From: Dyella sp. C9
GTDB lineage: Bacteria; Pseudomonadota; Gammaproteobacteria; Xanthomonadales; Rhodanobacteraceae
Direction of reading: 5' to 3'
Assembly (NCBI RefSeq): GCF_003332825.1
Contig: NZ_QIRF01000007.1
Span: forward strand, 108,633-172,632
Length of the DNA: 64,000 nt
Shown here: one piece after another, positions 47,680 through 56,102 of the stretch
How positions within the stretch are numbered: position 1 is the first letter of the stretch
Layout: every line of letters starts with the position of its first letter
Notes under the pieces: model-generated
What the model saw: only the letters and a program-made list of their open reading frames with translations
The model's database searches: none
Told to the model about the DNA's origin: nothing
Made by a program: the position numbers and the translations under genes

Positions 47680-48489
47680 ATGCAAATTCGTGGGTTCTTC
47701 AGGTCATGGCGTGCCGCTGCGGCGGTCGTGTTGTGCATGGCGACGCTGTCCGCGGCACATGCCGCGGCGGGTGTGCGGGAGTTGCCGACGGCACCACAGG
47801 CGGTATCCACGGCGGGCACCGACTACGCGTTGCATGCGGCCACCGTCGGCGGCGTCACGGTCACCCTGATCGACGTGCATTCGGCCGTTGGCGACTGGGC
47901 ACGCATCGATGCGGCGCATGTGCCGCCGCTGCCAGGCGATGCACCCGTACCGTCAAAGGATCCCCCGCAGTGGTTCTACGGTAATGGCGTCGGCTGGATG
48001 GCGGTACCCGCCGGCTGGCGCGTGCAGCAGGCGTCGATCGGCGCGGACGGCAATACCGTCTATACCTACGCCGCACCCGAGGGTGTCTCGGCGGGCTGGC
48101 TGAGCTACGCGGTCATTCCCGCCTGCCAGGGTTGCCTGCTCGACGAGGCGGCGGGCCTGCTGCCCGAGGCCGGCGAGCACCTGGCGAGTATCACCAACGA
48201 AGCGCCGCCGATCCGCCTGGGCCAGACCAACCCGGTGATGAGCTGGCAGTCGCACCCGGACGAATGCACGGCGCTGTTCCGCTACCGCACGGGTGGACTC
48301 ACGGTGCGGGCGGCGGTGCTGAGCAGTGTTTCCATCGCTGCCATTGACAGTGGCAAGGGCGACTTGTCGCTGGCCCAGGTGTACGCCGCATTGCCGGAGC
48401 GCCAGGCGCACCTGGCGGAGCAATTGGTCGGTCGCTTCCAGCAGGTCTTTCCCGCCTGCCACGCACCGAACGGCTGGCCGGGTTCCTAG
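47680..48489 (+). CDS. Exported protein, DUF4850-like, function unknown
   Basis: A 269-aa protein with signal peptide FRSWRAAAAVVLCMATLSAAHA and no lipobox. Features are a central WFYGNGVGWMAVPAGWRVQQ segment, a Cys pair in VIPACQGCLLDEAAG, and two further Cys (DECTALFRY; FPACHAP), consistent with disulfides in the periplasm. The pattern resembles DUF4850 proteins. ATG 47680 has a strong AGGAGGGG site 4 bp upstream. The stop overlaps the convergent chorismatase stop (CTAG). Confidence 0.6.
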   Translation: MQIRGFFRSWRAAAAVVLCMATLSAAHAAAGVRELPTAPQAVSTAGTDYALHAATVGGVTVTLIDVHSAVGDWARIDAAHVPPLPGDAPVPSKDPPQWFYGNGVGWMAVPAGWRVQQASIGADGNTVYTYAAPEGVSAGWLSYAVIPACQGCLLDEAAGLLPEAGEHLASITNEAPPIRLGQTNPVMSWQSHPDECTALFRYRTGGLTVRAAVLSSVSIAAIDSGKGDLSLAQVYAALPERQAHLAEQLVGRFQQVFPACHAPNGWPGS

Positions 48490-49454
48490 GCGTAGCGCCA
48501 GCCGTCGATCTCGACCAGCAGCTCGTGGCGGCAGATGTCGCCGTGCAGTACCAAAACCGGCACGCCAGGCAGGCGTCGCTGCAGAAAGTCGCGCACAGGG
48601 AGCGCGTCCGCGGGTCGGCGGACGTAAGCCTTGAGTGGCGACCGCGCATCGAAGCCGTACGGCATGCCGGCACGGGCCAGCAGGGCTTCCAGGTTGGCCA
48701 GGGTTTCGTCCAGTTGCGCCGGCAGGTTGTCGGTGTGCGCGGAGGCGTGGCCGACCACGGCGGCGGTGCCAGAGATGGCCAGCGCGTCCCGTGCGGGCAA
48801 GGCCATGGCACGCGCAAAGCTGGGCGGCGTGCGGCCGTACTGGCTCGGGTATCGCCAGGCGCTGACCTGGCGTGGGTTCTCTACCTGCTGTCCGGGGCGC
48901 TGGCAGGCCAGCGCGTAGACCTGCAGCAGGGGCTCGGCAAGATGGTGGCCGATCGCCGTCGCGGCGGGAAAGCCGTCGGCAAAGCAGCGGCCCATCCCGG
49001 CGGCGCGGCCCTCGCAGAACAACTTGTAGCGCTCGGCGTCGCCATCGCCGTCGTTGATGGCGCGCAGGTAGTTCCAGATGCGTTGCAGGTGCTGTTCGCT
49101 GCGTCCGGCCAGGAATGCACTTAGTTGAGCATAGGCGGCCTGGGCAGCCCCGCGCGGGCCGCCATGCTCGCGTTCGTCGAGTTCCAGCACGGCGAACAGC
49201 CAACCCGCCCCGGCGGACCAGCGCAGTCCTTCGTGGCGGCCGTGGCGGACCGGTCCATCGACTTGCCACACCTCCAGCGGCGCGGCGGTTTCGATGCTTT
49301 CGAGCGCCACGCGCAGCCAGCGCGCATCGTCGCTGCGCGACACGCCGGCGCCAAAGCCGAACAATGCCAGTGTGCCCGGCTCGTCCAGTACGGTGGAGGG
49401 GTCGGCTATCCGGTAGGACACCCGGGGCGCACGCGGCGGTGCGCTCCTGACCAT
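48486..49454 (-). CDS. xanB2: Chorismatase (XanB2-type hydroxybenzoate synthase)
   Basis: Splits chorismate, in Xanthomonas to 3- and 4-hydroxybenzoate, the aryl starter of xanthomonadin and a coenzyme Q precursor. The 322-aa protein belongs to the FkbO/Hyg5/XanB2 chorismatase family: LFGFGAGVSRSDDARWLRVAL, RIWNYLRAINDGDGDAERYKLFCEGRAAGM, the GTAAVVGHASAHT motif and the C-terminal YVRRPADALPVRDFL with VLHGDICRHELLVEIDGW. ATG 49454 has AGGG 7 bp upstream; ATG 49472 is possible. It is divergent from an ACP and the polyene genes, which supports the starter-unit role. Confidence 0.88.
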   Translation of the reverse strand: MVRSAPPRAPRVSYRIADPSTVLDEPGTLALFGFGAGVSRSDDARWLRVALESIETAAPLEVWQVDGPVRHGRHEGLRWSAGAGWLFAVLELDEREHGGPRGAAQAAYAQLSAFLAGRSEQHLQRIWNYLRAINDGDGDAERYKLFCEGRAAGMGRCFADGFPAATAIGHHLAEPLLQVYALACQRPGQQVENPRQVSAWRYPSQYGRTPPSFARAMALPARDALAISGTAAVVGHASAHTDNLPAQLDETLANLEALLARAGMPYGFDARSPLKAYVRRPADALPVRDFLQRRLPGVPVLVLHGDICRHELLVEIDGWRYA

Positions 49455-49501
49455 TTCACAACCCTGAACCATGGGCATCCGCCGGGGCCTGGAGAACCCC
49501 A

Positions 49502-49510
49502 TGTTACACT
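49502..49510 (+). promoter_or_regulatory. Extended -10 promoter before the ACP gene
   Basis: TGTTACACT has the TGn extension and a TACACT -10 hexamer, 54 bp before the ACP ATG, in the divergent gap with the chorismatase gene. No clear -35 is seen. Confidence 0.4.
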
Positions 49511-49563
49511 CGACGGTCCCCCTCTTCGGGAGCGGGATTGCTTATCGACGTACGGAATTGCGC

Positions 49564-49833
49564 ATGGCCGAACAGACCGCCGCACAACACGAACTGGCTT
49601 CGCTGATCGTGAAGAGCCTCAATCTGGAAACCGTCACAGCGGACCAGATCGAGCCGGATGCGCCCCTGTTCGGCGGAGATCTGGGCCTGGACTCCATCGA
49701 TGCGTTGGAAATCGCGCTGGCCGTGTCCAAGCGCTACGGGTTCCAGCTACGCTCGGACAATCCCGAGAATCGGCAGATTTTCGCGACCCTGCGCACCCTG
49801 TCCGACCATGTCGAGCAGCATCGCGCCGTTTAA
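49564..49833 (+). CDS. Acyl carrier protein of the aryl-polyene cluster
   Basis: An 89-aa acyl carrier protein with the phosphopantetheine site GLDSIDALEIA (Ser44), the usual helix-2 start, and acidic helix 1. It is not the fatty-acid AcpP, which has a different helix 1 and is found with fab genes. Next to a chorismatase, it corresponds to XanC-type carriers that hold the growing polyene. ATG 49564 is chosen; the longer frame from 49471 overlaps the chorismatase leader. Confidence 0.88.
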   Translation: MAEQTAAQHELASLIVKSLNLETVTADQIEPDAPLFGGDLGLDSIDALEIALAVSKRYGFQLRSDNPENRQIFATLRTLSDHVEQHRAV

Positions 49834-49976
49834 CCAACAGCGCGCATGGTGCACTGCAAGCGCGGCATGCTGTGGCCACCGTCATTGTCGACGAAGCGAG
49901 CAGGCAGCCCCGTGATGTTGTCCCTCCCCACTCCCCGATCGAGCAGGATGCCGTCGCGCCATACCGCTGACCTGCC

Positions 49977-50276
49977 ATGAGCGCGGCGACGTTCCAGCGC
50001 GAGTTCCGCGTTGCGGCCGACCACCCGTGCCTGCCGGGGCATTTCCCGGGTGCACCGCTGGTGCCGGGCGTGTTGATGCTGGAGCAGGTGGCTCAGGCCT
50101 TGCGTGCATGGCGGGGCGCGCGCCTCGGGCGCATCGTCGACGCGAAGTTCGTTGCGCCGCTGCTGCCCGACCAGGCTGCGCTGCTGGAGCTGTCCGAGGC
50201 GAACGGGCGCCTGCGCTTCGAGATCCGGCGCGACGGCGAGCTGCTCGCGCGCGGCACCGTGGAGGAGGCGTCGTGA
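49977..50276 (+). CDS. Short hotdog-fold (FabA/FabZ-like) dehydratase
   Basis: A 99-aa hotdog protein starting FRVAADHPCLPGHFPGAPLVPGVLMLEQVAQALRAW, which is the FabZ core motif HPxxPGHFPGxPxxPGV with its catalytic His and the following helix. It is much shorter than FabZ (about 150 aa), like the ApeI-type dehydratase of aryl-polyene clusters. It likely dehydrates 3-hydroxyacyl-ACP during polyene elongation. The preceding 143-bp gap after the ACP gene shows nothing. It overlaps the next gene (GTGA). Confidence 0.82.
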   Translation: MSAATFQREFRVAADHPCLPGHFPGAPLVPGVLMLEQVAQALRAWRGARLGRIVDAKFVAPLLPDQAALLELSEANGRLRFEIRRDGELLARGTVEEAS

Positions 50277-51226
50277 GCGAGCACTGGCAAAGCCGGCCCG
50301 AAGGCGGCGGCCCCTTCGCGCTGTGGGTGATCCGCAGCATTGCGCTCTATGGGGGCCGCCGGCTCGGCCGAGTGTTGCTGTGGCCGATCACCCTGTATTT
50401 TTACTGGCGGCGCGAGCCCGAGCGGCGCGCCTCGCGTGAATTCCTCGAGCGCGTGCAGGGACATCCGGCCACGGTGTGGCAGGTGCTCAGGCACATCCAT
50501 TGTTTTGCCGCGACCCTGCTCGACAGGATTTTCCTGCTTGCGCATGGCGAGCGCGATTTCGAGATCACCGTGGAAGGGCTCGACGAGCTCGAGGCGCGCC
50601 TGGACCGCGGCACCGGCCTGTTGCTGGTGGGAACGCACCAGGGCAGCTTCGAGGCGTTGCGCGCGCTCAGCTCGCGCCGGCCGGACCTCCAGCTGCGCGT
50701 GCTGCTGGACAAGCAGAAGACCCCGGCGATGACCGAGCTGTTCGAAGCGCTGGCACCGGACATCGGCGCCAACGTGATCGACGCCTCGCAGGGTGGCGCG
50801 TCGGTCACCCTGGCCCTGGCCGAGGCCTGTGCGACGGGGGCGATGGTTGCGCTGCTGGCCGATCGCGGCCGCGAGCATGAAGTGTTGCGACGCGCGCCAC
50901 TGCTGGGCGAACCGGCGCCGTTCCCGGTGGGGCCGTGGCTGCTGGCGCACTCGCTGGGCGTGCCGGTCATGCTGTGTTTTGGCCTGTACGAGGGCGGCAA
51001 CCGCTACCGGCTGATCTTCGAGCCGTTTGCCGAGCGGGTGGAGATACCCCGGCACGAGCGTGCGCACGCGCTGGACCAGCTGCTCGCGCGCTACGCCCGG
51101 CGCGTGGAACACTACGCGCGTGTGGCTCCCTACAACTGGTTCAATTTCTATGACTTCTGGCAGCAAGACGTGGCTACTGCTGTGCGGCCTGATCCTATCG
51201 CTGTGCGCGAACGCGTCGGCGCCTGA
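50273..51226 (+). CDS. Lysophospholipid-type acyltransferase (LpxL/HtrB-like)
   Basis: A 317-aa membrane-associated acyltransferase. It has an N-terminal hydrophobic helix (GRVLLWPITLYFYW), the acceptor motif LVGTHQGSFEALRAL (the H-x4-E type His/Glu), and a C-terminal half with ADRGREHEVLRRAPLLGEPAPFPVGPWLLA, as in late acyltransferases of lipid A. In aryl-polyene clusters this enzyme is thought to attach the polyene to its lipid anchor. The start is GTG 50273, with GGAGGAGG about 4 bp upstream and overlapping the dehydratase stop. Its last 77 bp overlap the next gene. Confidence 0.82.
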   Translation: MSEHWQSRPEGGGPFALWVIRSIALYGGRRLGRVLLWPITLYFYWRREPERRASREFLERVQGHPATVWQVLRHIHCFAATLLDRIFLLAHGERDFEITVEGLDELEARLDRGTGLLLVGTHQGSFEALRALSSRRPDLQLRVLLDKQKTPAMTELFEALAPDIGANVIDASQGGASVTLALAEACATGAMVALLADRGREHEVLRRAPLLGEPAPFPVGPWLLAHSLGVPVMLCFGLYEGGNRYRLIFEPFAERVEIPRHERAHALDQLLARYARRVEHYARVAPYNWFNFYDFWQQDVATAVRPDPIAVRERVGA

Positions 51227-51797
51227 GGACGCCATCACGGCGCGCGCCCTGGTCACCTCGCTCGGGCGGCCGGCACCGTCGAGCACGCCTTTCGCCGAAG
51301 CGCGCTTCATGAAGATGCTGGACCAGCCCCTGGTGGTGTCCGGCCAGCTGGCGTGGCTGGGCGGCGATCGCTTGGAGCGACGGGTCGAACATCCCGGCAA
51401 CGAGGTGTCGACCATCGCCGATGGCGAGGTGACGCAGCAGCGCGACGGCCACGAGGTGCGCCGCTTCTCGCTGAAGCGTGCGCCGCAGCTGCAGCTCTTG
51501 CTCGACAGTTTCGTGGCCCTGCTCGGCGGCGATCCCACACGCCTGGAGCAGGCCTTCACCATCCGGCGCGATGCCGTCGACGCCACGCGCTGGAGCCTGA
51601 TCCTCACCCCGCGTGATCCACGCCTGGCGCAAGCGGTCAGCCAGGTCCAGATCGATGGTCGCGGCAACGAGCCGCGCTGCATGCGCATGCAGGAGGCCGA
51701 TGGCGACCTCACCATCGATCTGCTGGGCGAGCTCGCCGCACGCATGCCGCCGGCGCCCACCCGTGAAGCGCTGGCCACGCTCTGCGCGGGCGGTTGA
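51150..51797 (+). CDS. LolA-like outer-membrane lipoprotein carrier-related protein
   Basis: A 215-aa exported protein with signal peptide SKTWLLLCGLILSLCANASA. The body is strand-rich with ARALVTSLGRPAPSSTPFAEARFMKMLDQPLVVSGQLAW and VSQVQIDGRGNEPRCMRMQEADGDLTIDLLG, the pattern of the LolA-like group found beside MMPL exporters in polyene clusters. It probably shuttles the lipid-linked pigment through the periplasm. ATG 51150 lies 77 bp inside the acyltransferase gene; no later in-frame start leaves a signal peptide. Confidence 0.75.
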   Translation: MTSGSKTWLLLCGLILSLCANASAPEDAITARALVTSLGRPAPSSTPFAEARFMKMLDQPLVVSGQLAWLGGDRLERRVEHPGNEVSTIADGEVTQQRDGHEVRRFSLKRAPQLQLLLDSFVALLGGDPTRLEQAFTIRRDAVDATRWSLILTPRDPRLAQAVSQVQIDGRGNEPRCMRMQEADGDLTIDLLGELAARMPPAPTREALATLCAGG

Positions 51798-51799
51798 GC

Positions 51800-54118
51800 A
51801 TGCGCTCGACCCGGCGGCTGTTCCTGCTGCTGGCGTGGCTGGGGGGTTTGGCGACACTCGGTGCTTTCGTCGCCACCCGCCTGCGCATCAGCACCGACCT
51901 GCGCAGCTTCATGCCTGCTCCGACCACGCCCGATCAGCGCCTGCTGATGGAGCAGGTCGGCGAGGGGCCGGGCTCGCGCTTGTTGCTGCTGGCTATCACC
52001 GGGCGTGACGAGGCGCAGGCCGCTGGGTTGAGCCAGCATCTCGTCGCATCGCTGCGCGGGGATGCCCGTTACACACAGGTGCTCAACGGCAGTTTCGACC
52101 TCGCCTCGCTCGACGCCGCGCTGCTGCCGTATCGCTATCTGCTGTCGCCCACGCTCGACCAGAACAGGCTGGATGCCGCGTTCCTGCGTGACCAGCTGCA
52201 GCAGCGGCTGGATGACCTGTCCTCGCCAGCCGCCACTCTGCTCAAGCCGCTGTTGCCGCGCGATCCCACGCTGGAGGTGCTGCAGCTGGCACAGCGCTGG
52301 ATGCCGGCGAGATCGCCGGAGGTGCGCGACGGCGTGTGGTTCTCCGACCGGGGCGAGGCGCTGCTGGTCGTGCAGACGCGGGCGGCCGGTTTCGATCCGG
52401 ACGCGCAGGGGCTGGCCATCGATGGCATTCGTCACGCGTTCGACGCGCTGCCGGACCACGCCGGCGCCCATCTGGTGGTGAGTGGGCCAGGCTATTTCAG
52501 CGTCGTGGCCAATGCACAGACGCGCGGCCAGGCCGAATGGATCGGGCGCATCTCCAGCATCGGCTTCGTGCTGCTGCTGTTGCTGGCCTATCGCAGCGTG
52601 GGATCGCTGCTGCTGTCGGCGCTGCCGATCGCCACCGCCGCACTGGCTGGCATCGCCATGCTGGTGGCGTGCTTTCCGCAAGTGCACGGCATCACGCTGG
52701 CGTTCGGCTTCACCTTGCTGGGCGTGGCGCAGGAATACCCGATACGCGTGCTCAGTCACCGGCGAGCCGGTGAGGACGCCGTGCAGAGCGTGCGCGACCT
52801 GTGGCCATTGTTGTTCACGGCCATCCTGTCAGCCAGCATCGCCTATCTGGCTTTCTACGCTTCTGGCGTGAATGGCCTGCGCCAGCTGGCGGTGTTCACC
52901 GTCACGGGCCTGCTCGCGGCAGGTTTCAGCACCCGCTACGCCTTGCCTTACCTGCTGCCCCTGCGTGTGCGTGACGTGGCGGACATGGCGTGGCTGCACG
53001 CGGCTCGCCGCTGGGCGGATGCCCTGCCGCGGCCGCGCTGGATTCCACTGGCGGTGGCGATCGCCACGGTAATGATGCTGGCTGGTGCACAGGCACCGTT
53101 CTGGCAGAACGATCTGTCCGCCCTGACGCCGTTGCCACAGGATCTGCTGCTGCGCGATGCGCGCCTGCGCGAGGCGCTGGGCGCACCGGACGTGCGTTAC
53201 CTGCTGATCGTGGAGGCACCGACCGAGCAAGGCGTGCTGGCTTTGTCGGAACGTTGGGAGCCCGCGATCGAGCAACTGGTGGCGACGCATGCGGTGGACG
53301 CGATCGAATGGCCTTCGCGCTATCTTCCCAGCGAGGGCGTGCAGCGTGCTCGGCAGCAGGCCTTGCCGGATCGCCCCACGCTGGAGCAGGCCTTGCAGGA
53401 GGCCGGCCAAGGACTGCCGTTCAAGCCAGGCCTGTTCGCTCCCTTCGTCGACGACGTGCAACGGGCGCGGGCGCTGCCGCTGCTCACGCCCGAACGTTTC
53501 GCGGCGTCGCCGCTCGGGCAGCGCCTGGCCGCCATGCTGGTGCAGCGCGATGGTCGCTGGCTGGGCCTGGGTACACTCAGTGGCGTGCACGACATGGCTG
53601 CCGTCGAACGGTTCGCCCGTGACAGCCAGGGCCAGGTGCGCCTGCTTGATCTCAAGGTCGCCGCCGAGTCGCTGGTGGTGGACTACCGCGCTCGTATCCT
53701 TCGGGCCTTGCTGGTGGCCACCGCGTTGCTGGTGTTGACCGTCACGCTTGCCTTGCGCAGCCTGCGGCGGGCCTGGCACGTGCTGGCGCCGATGACGCTG
53801 GCGACCTTCCTGGTGCTGGCGGTCGAGCGCGTCGCTGGCGTGGAGGTATCGCTGTTCCACCTGGTGGCGCTGATCCTGGCGGCGGGGCTGGGCCTGCACT
53901 ATGCGCTGTTCTTCGAGCGCGACATCGGCGATGCCGCCGAACGGCGCCGTACCCTGCACGCCACGTTGGTGTGCGTGGCGTCGGCCCTGCTGGTGTTCGG
54001 CATGCTCGCGTGGAGCTCGATTCCCGTGCTGCGCGCGATCGGGCTCACGGTGAGCCTGGGCGTCGCCTTCCATTTCTGCCTATCGATCCTGATGGCCCCG
54101 CATGCTCGACAAGACTGA
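51800..54118 (+). CDS. MMPL/RND-family exporter
   Basis: A 772-aa inner-membrane exporter. It has TM1 (RLFLLLAWLGGLATLGAFVA), a first periplasmic domain (about 30-245), a TM block with GRISSIGFVLLLLLAYRS and LAFGFTLLGVAQEYPIRVLSHRRAGE, a second periplasmic domain (about 440-620), and a final TM block with AAGLGLHYALFFERDIGDAAERRRTL. This two-repeat layout is that of MMPL proteins such as those in aryl-polyene clusters. It likely flips or exports the polyene lipid, working with the LolA-like protein. ATG 51800 is chosen; the TTG at 51794 is in frame. Confidence 0.85.
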   Translation: MRSTRRLFLLLAWLGGLATLGAFVATRLRISTDLRSFMPAPTTPDQRLLMEQVGEGPGSRLLLLAITGRDEAQAAGLSQHLVASLRGDARYTQVLNGSFDLASLDAALLPYRYLLSPTLDQNRLDAAFLRDQLQQRLDDLSSPAATLLKPLLPRDPTLEVLQLAQRWMPARSPEVRDGVWFSDRGEALLVVQTRAAGFDPDAQGLAIDGIRHAFDALPDHAGAHLVVSGPGYFSVVANAQTRGQAEWIGRISSIGFVLLLLLAYRSVGSLLLSALPIATAALAGIAMLVACFPQVHGITLAFGFTLLGVAQEYPIRVLSHRRAGEDAVQSVRDLWPLLFTAILSASIAYLAFYASGVNGLRQLAVFTVTGLLAAGFSTRYALPYLLPLRVRDVADMAWLHAARRWADALPRPRWIPLAVAIATVMMLAGAQAPFWQNDLSALTPLPQDLLLRDARLREALGAPDVRYLLIVEAPTEQGVLALSERWEPAIEQLVATHAVDAIEWPSRYLPSEGVQRARQQALPDRPTLEQALQEAGQGLPFKPGLFAPFVDDVQRARALPLLTPERFAASPLGQRLAAMLVQRDGRWLGLGTLSGVHDMAAVERFARDSQGQVRLLDLKVAAESLVVDYRARILRALLVATALLVLTVTLALRSLRRAWHVLAPMTLATFLVLAVERVAGVEVSLFHLVALILAAGLGLHYALFFERDIGDAAERRRTLHATLVCVASALLVFGMLAWSSIPVLRAIGLTVSLGVAFHFCLSILMAPHARQD

Positions 54119-54536
54119 CTGGTCCCACCTGATCCCGCACCAGGGCAGCATGTGCCTGCTGGAGGCGGTGCTGCGCTGGGACGACGAGGGCATCCACGCC
54201 ATCAGCGGCAATCACCGGCATGCCGACCATCCGCTGCGCGGCGACACGGGGCTGCATGCGGTGCACCTGGCCGAATACGGCGCACAGGCCATGGCCGTGC
54301 ATGGCGCACTGCTGGAGCGCCGCGATGGTGGCGGGGTGGTGCGGCCGGGTCGCCTGGTGAGCCTGCGCGACGTGGTGCTGGCGGTGGAGTACGTCGATGC
54401 GCTGGATGGACGTCTGGACGTCCATGCGCGACGACTGTTCTCGGACACCAGCGGTGCCCAGTACACCTTCCGGGTCGAGCACCAGGGGCGGCTGCTGGTC
54501 AGCGGACGGGCCGCCGTGATCCACCCGCAGGCCTAG
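54102..54536 (+). CDS. Hotdog-fold dehydratase of the polyene cluster (ApeP-like)
   Basis: A 144-aa protein of the ApeP-like hotdog group. It starts WSHLIPHQGSMCLLEAVLRWDD, with the IPHxGxMxLL motif that marks this subgroup, and has HLAEYGAQAMAVHGALL along the central helix. It is probably the second 3-hydroxyacyl-ACP dehydratase, acting as partner to the 99-aa hotdog protein. It overlaps the exporter gene by 17 bp and converges with the GT2 gene after 13 bp. Confidence 0.82.
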   Translation: MLDKTDWSHLIPHQGSMCLLEAVLRWDDEGIHAISGNHRHADHPLRGDTGLHAVHLAEYGAQAMAVHGALLERRDGGGVVRPGRLVSLRDVVLAVEYVDALDGRLDVHARRLFSDTSGAQYTFRVEHQGRLLVSGRAAVIHPQA

Positions 54537-54549
54537 GTCCTTGCCGTGC

Positions 54550-55308
54550 TCAGGTGACGGCGGCGTCGAACACGATCGGGCGTGACGCACGCGAGCGGCG
54601 ATAGCTCGCCACGATGTCGCCGTGGCGAAGCACCTGCCCCACCGTGTAGCCGGTGATGCGCGCCACGTCGCGCACCGGGCTGAAGTGGCTGAGGCGGAAC
54701 TCGCCGTGGTAACGCGAGGCGATCGGTACCGAGACCACGCCCAGGCCCTTCTCGCGGGTCGCCGCGATCAGGATCGCCGCCTCGAACACGAAATTCTCGG
54801 CCGGCAGGTCGGCCAGGTCGAGTGCGGCGCGGGGATACCAGCGCTGGCCGCTCTGGGTATCGGCCACCGGTTGGGCGCAGGCCCATGAGATGCCCCAGTC
54901 GGCCACCGCATTGGCGCGGCGGCGGCCCTTGGGCTGCTGTTCGCGGTCGAGCAGGCGGGCGCCGATCACGATGTGGTTGGGGTAGCGCTTCGCCGCGGCC
55001 ACGATCCGGGGGATGTCGCTGGCCAGGTGCTGGCCGTCGCCGTCCATGGTGAGCACGGCGTCGAAACCCTGGCGCAGCGCTTCGCGAAAGCCCGTGCGCA
55101 GGCCTTCGCCCTTGCCACGGCGCTGCGCATGGCGCAGCAGGGTGACCGGCAGCGCCCCCACGATCGCGGGGGTGCGGTCGTCCGAGCCGTCGTCCACGAC
55201 GATCACGGAGGCTCCAAGTGCCAGCACGGATTGCACGACCTGGCCAATCGCCGCCTCCTCGTTGAGGCAGGGGATCAGCACGCACCAGCGGACATCGGAT
55301 GTATTCAA
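54550..55308 (-). CDS. GT2-family glycosyltransferase
   Basis: A 252-aa family 2 glycosyltransferase of the dolichyl-phosphate mannosyltransferase-like kind. The GT-A motifs are CVLIPCLNEEAAIGQVV, IVVDDGSDDRTPAIV, and AVLTMDGDGQHLASDI with the DxD-type metal site. The C-terminal part has no clear TM segments. In polyene clusters a GT2 enzyme is thought to help build the sugar or lipid anchor. The start is TTG 55308, overlapping the stop of the half-ketosynthase gene (TTGA); no ATG is available before the first motif. Confidence 0.82.
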   Translation of the reverse strand: MNTSDVRWCVLIPCLNEEAAIGQVVQSVLALGASVIVVDDGSDDRTPAIVGALPVTLLRHAQRRGKGEGLRTGFREALRQGFDAVLTMDGDGQHLASDIPRIVAAAKRYPNHIVIGARLLDREQQPKGRRRANAVADWGISWACAQPVADTQSGQRWYPRAALDLADLPAENFVFEAAILIAATREKGLGVVSVPIASRYHGEFRLSHFSPVRDVARITGYTVGQVLRHGDIVASYRRSRASRPIVFDAAVT

Positions 55309-56102
55309 GCAGACTTCTCCAGCACAGCACGCAGCGCCAGGGTTTCAGCGGCAGCGAGCATGCACTCGCCGTCACCACGTGCAAGATTTTGCATCAGCGG
55401 CCATGCTGATGCGGATGTGGGGTTGGCTTCATGCCAGGCGCCGGTCGGCGGCCCGGGGTGTAGGCTCCCGCCGGCATGCGGCTGGAGGCTCAGGGCAAGC
55501 CGCCACAGGGTATCCGGACCGGCTTGCGGTGACATTACCAGCGCGCAACCGAACGCCGCGTGTGTGTTGCTCATTTCCAGCAGGGGACCGTTGCCGACGA
55601 TGTCGCTGCACACCAGCAGTACGGGGCGCTGCTCGGCCAGGCACAGTGTCGCCGCCTCGAGCAGTCCGGCGCCAAAGCTGGCGGTACCCGCAGTGATCGC
55701 GCTGGAGGCGGCGTGGCAATCGGTGGCGATGGTCCAGTAGCCCGCTGGCGCGTTGTGCACCGAGTTGTGGAAGCGCGTGGGCGAGAGCTCGGTGGGGGCC
55801 TGGGCAAGCACGCTGCACAGGTAGTCCGAGATCAGCTGGTCGCCGTACGCGGAGCTGAATACACACAGCAGGTCGGACGCTGCCCGCCCGCTCATGTCCA
55901 CGGCCTGCCCGGCGACTTCCACCGCCAGCAGTACGCTCTCCGGTGCGCGTCGCCGTTCGTTGGCCGGTAACCGCACGGCGGGCGGGCGGGCCGGCGGCGG
56001 AGTCACTCCCGCACCCTCCAGTTGGGCCTGCAGTGCCGCGAAATCGCCTAGCGCGGCCGACCATAGTCCGACCCCTTCCAGATGGACGTGGAGGATGCTC
56101 AT
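55305..56102 (-). CDS. Half-length beta-ketoacyl synthase (chain-length-factor-like)
   Basis: A 265-aa protein equal to the N-terminal half of a ketosynthase, of the ketoacyl-synt_2 type. A Cys (Cys129 in ATDCHAASSAITAG) sits where the active-site Cys of KS enzymes is, but the C-terminal half with the two catalytic histidines is missing. In aryl-polyene systems such a protein pairs with a full KS and sets chain length, like the CLF of type II polyketide synthases. ATG 56102 overlaps the stop of the full KS gene (ATGA), so equal amounts are expected. Confidence 0.8.
   Translation of the reverse strand: MSILHVHLEGVGLWSAALGDFAALQAQLEGAGVTPPPARPPAVRLPANERRRAPESVLLAVEVAGQAVDMSGRAASDLLCVFSSAYGDQLISDYLCSVLAQAPTELSPTRFHNSVHNAPAGYWTIATDCHAASSAITAGTASFGAGLLEAATLCLAEQRPVLLVCSDIVGNGPLLEMSNTHAAFGCALVMSPQAGPDTLWRLALSLQPHAGGSLHPGPPTGAWHEANPTSASAWPLMQNLARGDGECMLAAAETLALRAVLEKSA

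Noticed and set aside
49834..49976. Possible second ACP or small gene in the 143-bp gap after the ACP gene
   Set aside because: No frame shows a carrier-protein motif or a ribosome site; only a short Arg/Ser-rich shadow ORF is present.
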